Below are positions 6,771-7,510 of a stretch of DNA of 7,510 nt, in pieces. Source of the stretch: Bacteroidota bacterium. GTDB lineage: Bacteria; Bacteroidota; Bacteroidia; Bacteroidales; Prolixibacteraceae. The notes beneath the pieces were generated by a model, which was given only the letters and a program-made list of their open reading frames with translations, made no database searches and was not told where the DNA came from. The translations under genes were made by a program, and so were the position numbers. Position 1 is the first letter of the stretch; every line of letters starts with the position of its first letter. Where the stretch lies: assembly GCA_023393265.1 (NCBI GenBank), contig JAEWME010000305.1, positions 1 through 7,510 of the forward strand. The letters are read 5' to 3'.

Positions 6771-6835
6771 ACAATAAGAAACTAAAAAACAAACACATAC
6801 AACAGCATCAGCATGTTATAAGTAAAAATAATTTA

Positions 6836-6868
6836 CAATAGATTGTCAAATATTTTTACAATCTATTG
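6836..6868. promoter_or_regulatory. 33-bp near-perfect palindrome, candidate enhancer (UAS) for the NtrC-family regulator
   Basis: CAATAGATTGT (6836-6846) is the exact reverse complement of ACAATCTATTG (6858-6868). The pairing continues inwards through AAA/TTT after one mismatch, so only the C/T pair and the central 3 nt break symmetry. Each arm is itself close to a 12-bp dyad, ACAATAGATTGT at 6835-6846 and ACAATCTATTGA at 6858-6869, with centres 23 bp apart, about two helical turns. The centre is about 110 bp upstream of the predicted tolC start and 57 bp before the regulator ATG. This fits two cooperating activator dimers and allows autoregulation. Binding by the adjacent regulator is inferred. 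Confidence 0.65.
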
Positions 6869-6908
6869 ATTTTCGAAAAACGGTCAGGTAATTTTAAAAG
6901 AAAAAACT

Positions 6909-7510
6909 ATGGCCAAGGGAAACATCCTGATCGTAGACGATAACAAAAGCATTTTGAGCGCGCTCGAAATTCTGTTATCTCCCGAATTTCAAACCATTAC
7001 AACACTTTCAGATCCCAACCAGATTCCCACAGAGCTGCGCCGCAACGACTACAACCTTGCGTTGCTCGATATGAATTTCAAAGCGGGGATCAACACCGGA
7101 AATGAAGGCATCTACTGGCTAGGGCGAATCAAAGAAACCAACCCCGAAATCTCGGTAGTGATGATCACTGCATATGGCGATGTGGAACTGACTGTAAAAG
7201 CGTTGAAAGCCGGAGCAACCGACTTTGTCCTGAAACCGTGGGATAACACAAAACTAATGGCCACCTTAAAATCGGCGCTTCAGCTTAACCTTTCGAAAAA
7301 AGAGGTGGTACAGTTAAAAGAAAAGGAGAAAAGCCTGAAAAGCGAAATTAACCGCGACCAGAAATTCCTCATCGGTTCGTCGCCCCAACTCATGCAGGTA
7401 CTCAACCTGGTGCGCAAAGTGGCCAAAACCGATGCCAACGTGTTGATCACGGGCGAAAACGGAACCGGAAAAGAACTGATTGCTCAGGAAATCCACCGGC
7501 TGTCGGGACG
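6909..7510 (+). CDS. NtrC-family sigma-54-dependent response regulator (N-terminal part, runs off right edge)
   Basis: The ATG at 6909 opens a frame of 200 codons to the window edge. Residues about 5-125 are a receiver domain: acidic pair Asp10/Asp11, phosphoacceptor Asp54 in LLDMNF, Thr87 in MITAYG, and Lys109 in LKPW. A short insertion after Asp54 (KAGINTGNEG) lengthens the following loop. A charged linker, probably coiled, covers about 128-150 (KKEVVQLKEKEKSLKSEI). The sigma-54 AAA+ domain then begins with FLIGSSPQLMQVLNLVRKVA and Walker A GENGTGKE (182-189). The GAFTGA loop, Walker B and any Fis-type DNA-binding domain would lie beyond the edge. Phosphorylation by a partner histidine kinase, not seen here, should trigger ATP-driven opening of sigma-54 promoters. 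It is divergent from the export operon and is its likely activator. The gene is drawn as partial; nothing seen is broken. Confidence 0.95.
   Translation, partial: MAKGNILIVDDNKSILSALEILLSPEFQTITTLSDPNQIPTELRRNDYNLALLDMNFKAGINTGNEGIYWLGRIKETNPEISVVMITAYGDVELTVKALKAGATDFVLKPWDNTKLMATLKSALQLNLSKKEVVQLKEKEKSLKSEINRDQKFLIGSSPQLMQVLNLVRKVAKTDANVLITGENGTGKELIAQEIHRLSG

Larger units (their letters stand above)
6715..6908. other. Divergent regulatory region between tolC and the response regulator
   Basis: These 194 bp have no gene of their own. They contain, from the tolC side, a tandem direct repeat (6724-6753), a sigma-54 promoter for tolC (6751-6770), an AT-rich stretch (6771-6835), a long palindrome (6836-6868), and a 40-nt A-rich leader to the regulator ATG. 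No Shine-Dalgarno sequence is clear before either start, as is common in Bacteroidota. I could not find a convincing TTG/TAnnTTTG housekeeping promoter for the plus-strand regulator; partial matches exist within the AT-rich part. Confidence 0.75.

Noticed and set aside
6715..6798. Extended tolC start at 6798 adding 28 residues
   Set aside because: It would place MCLFFSFLLFWHHSG before a second, canonical signal peptide, and it overlaps the sigma-54 promoter, whose predicted start is downstream of it.
6836..6868. Long palindrome as a transcription terminator
   Set aside because: It lies between two diverging gene starts, so no transcript is expected to end there; the stem is AT-rich and lacks a proper T-tract after it.
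7314..7496. Minus-strand open frame of 60 codons over the regulator
   Set aside because: It is antisense to the receiver-AAA+ coding region, which has intact motifs.

Overview
The window looks like a chromosomal fragment from a Bacteroidota bacterium (Bacteroidia or Cytophagia type; I cannot place it more finely). The evidence is the style of the long FtsX/MacB permeases (YEL..D.F....IYR near the N-terminus, repeated E(V/I)GVRKV.GA and NP..AL blocks), the AT-rich leaders without clear Shine-Dalgarno sequences, a TolC-family protein with a GRSVDPNTN-type N-terminus, and a C/G-rich inverted-repeat element of a kind I recall from intergenic DNA in this phylum.

Layout. Five genes lie on the minus strand and read right to left: a TolC-like outer-membrane efflux protein (5359-6714), a HlyD/MacA-like periplasmic adaptor (4038-5294), a MacB/LolD-type ABC ATPase (3166-3867), a full-length 799-residue FtsX-like permease (755-3154), and the N-terminal 168 residues of a second, different permease of the same family (1-504, running off the left edge). 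Together they form a MacAB-TolC-like tripartite ABC export system. On the plus strand, transcribed away from tolC, is the first 200 residues of an NtrC-family sigma-54-dependent response regulator (6909 to the right edge). Both edge genes are open at the window boundary.

Control. The 194-bp divergent region between the TolC gene and the regulator is the most informative non-coding part. On the minus strand it has a good sigma-54 (-24/-12) promoter with exact GG-N10-GC spacing (6751-6770), predicted to start transcription about 28 nt before the tolC ATG. About 110 bp upstream of that start is a nearly perfect 33-bp palindrome (6836-6868), the expected position for an enhancer bound by an NtrC-type activator, and it also lies 40 bp before the regulator's own ATG. 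The simplest reading is that the regulator activates the export operon through sigma-54 and may control itself. A related dyad sharing a 13-bp exact match lies upstream of the second permease, with a weak sigma-54-like sequence below it, so that permease may belong to the same regulon.

Other intergenic DNA. The 170-bp gap between adaptor and ATPase is largely filled by a degenerate inverted-repeat element. The 250-bp gap between the two permeases has no gene but holds several dyads. I see no RNA gene, CRISPR array, insertion sequence or phage signal. The gene content is an ordinary Bacteroidota efflux cluster; the regulatory wiring is the part worth following up.
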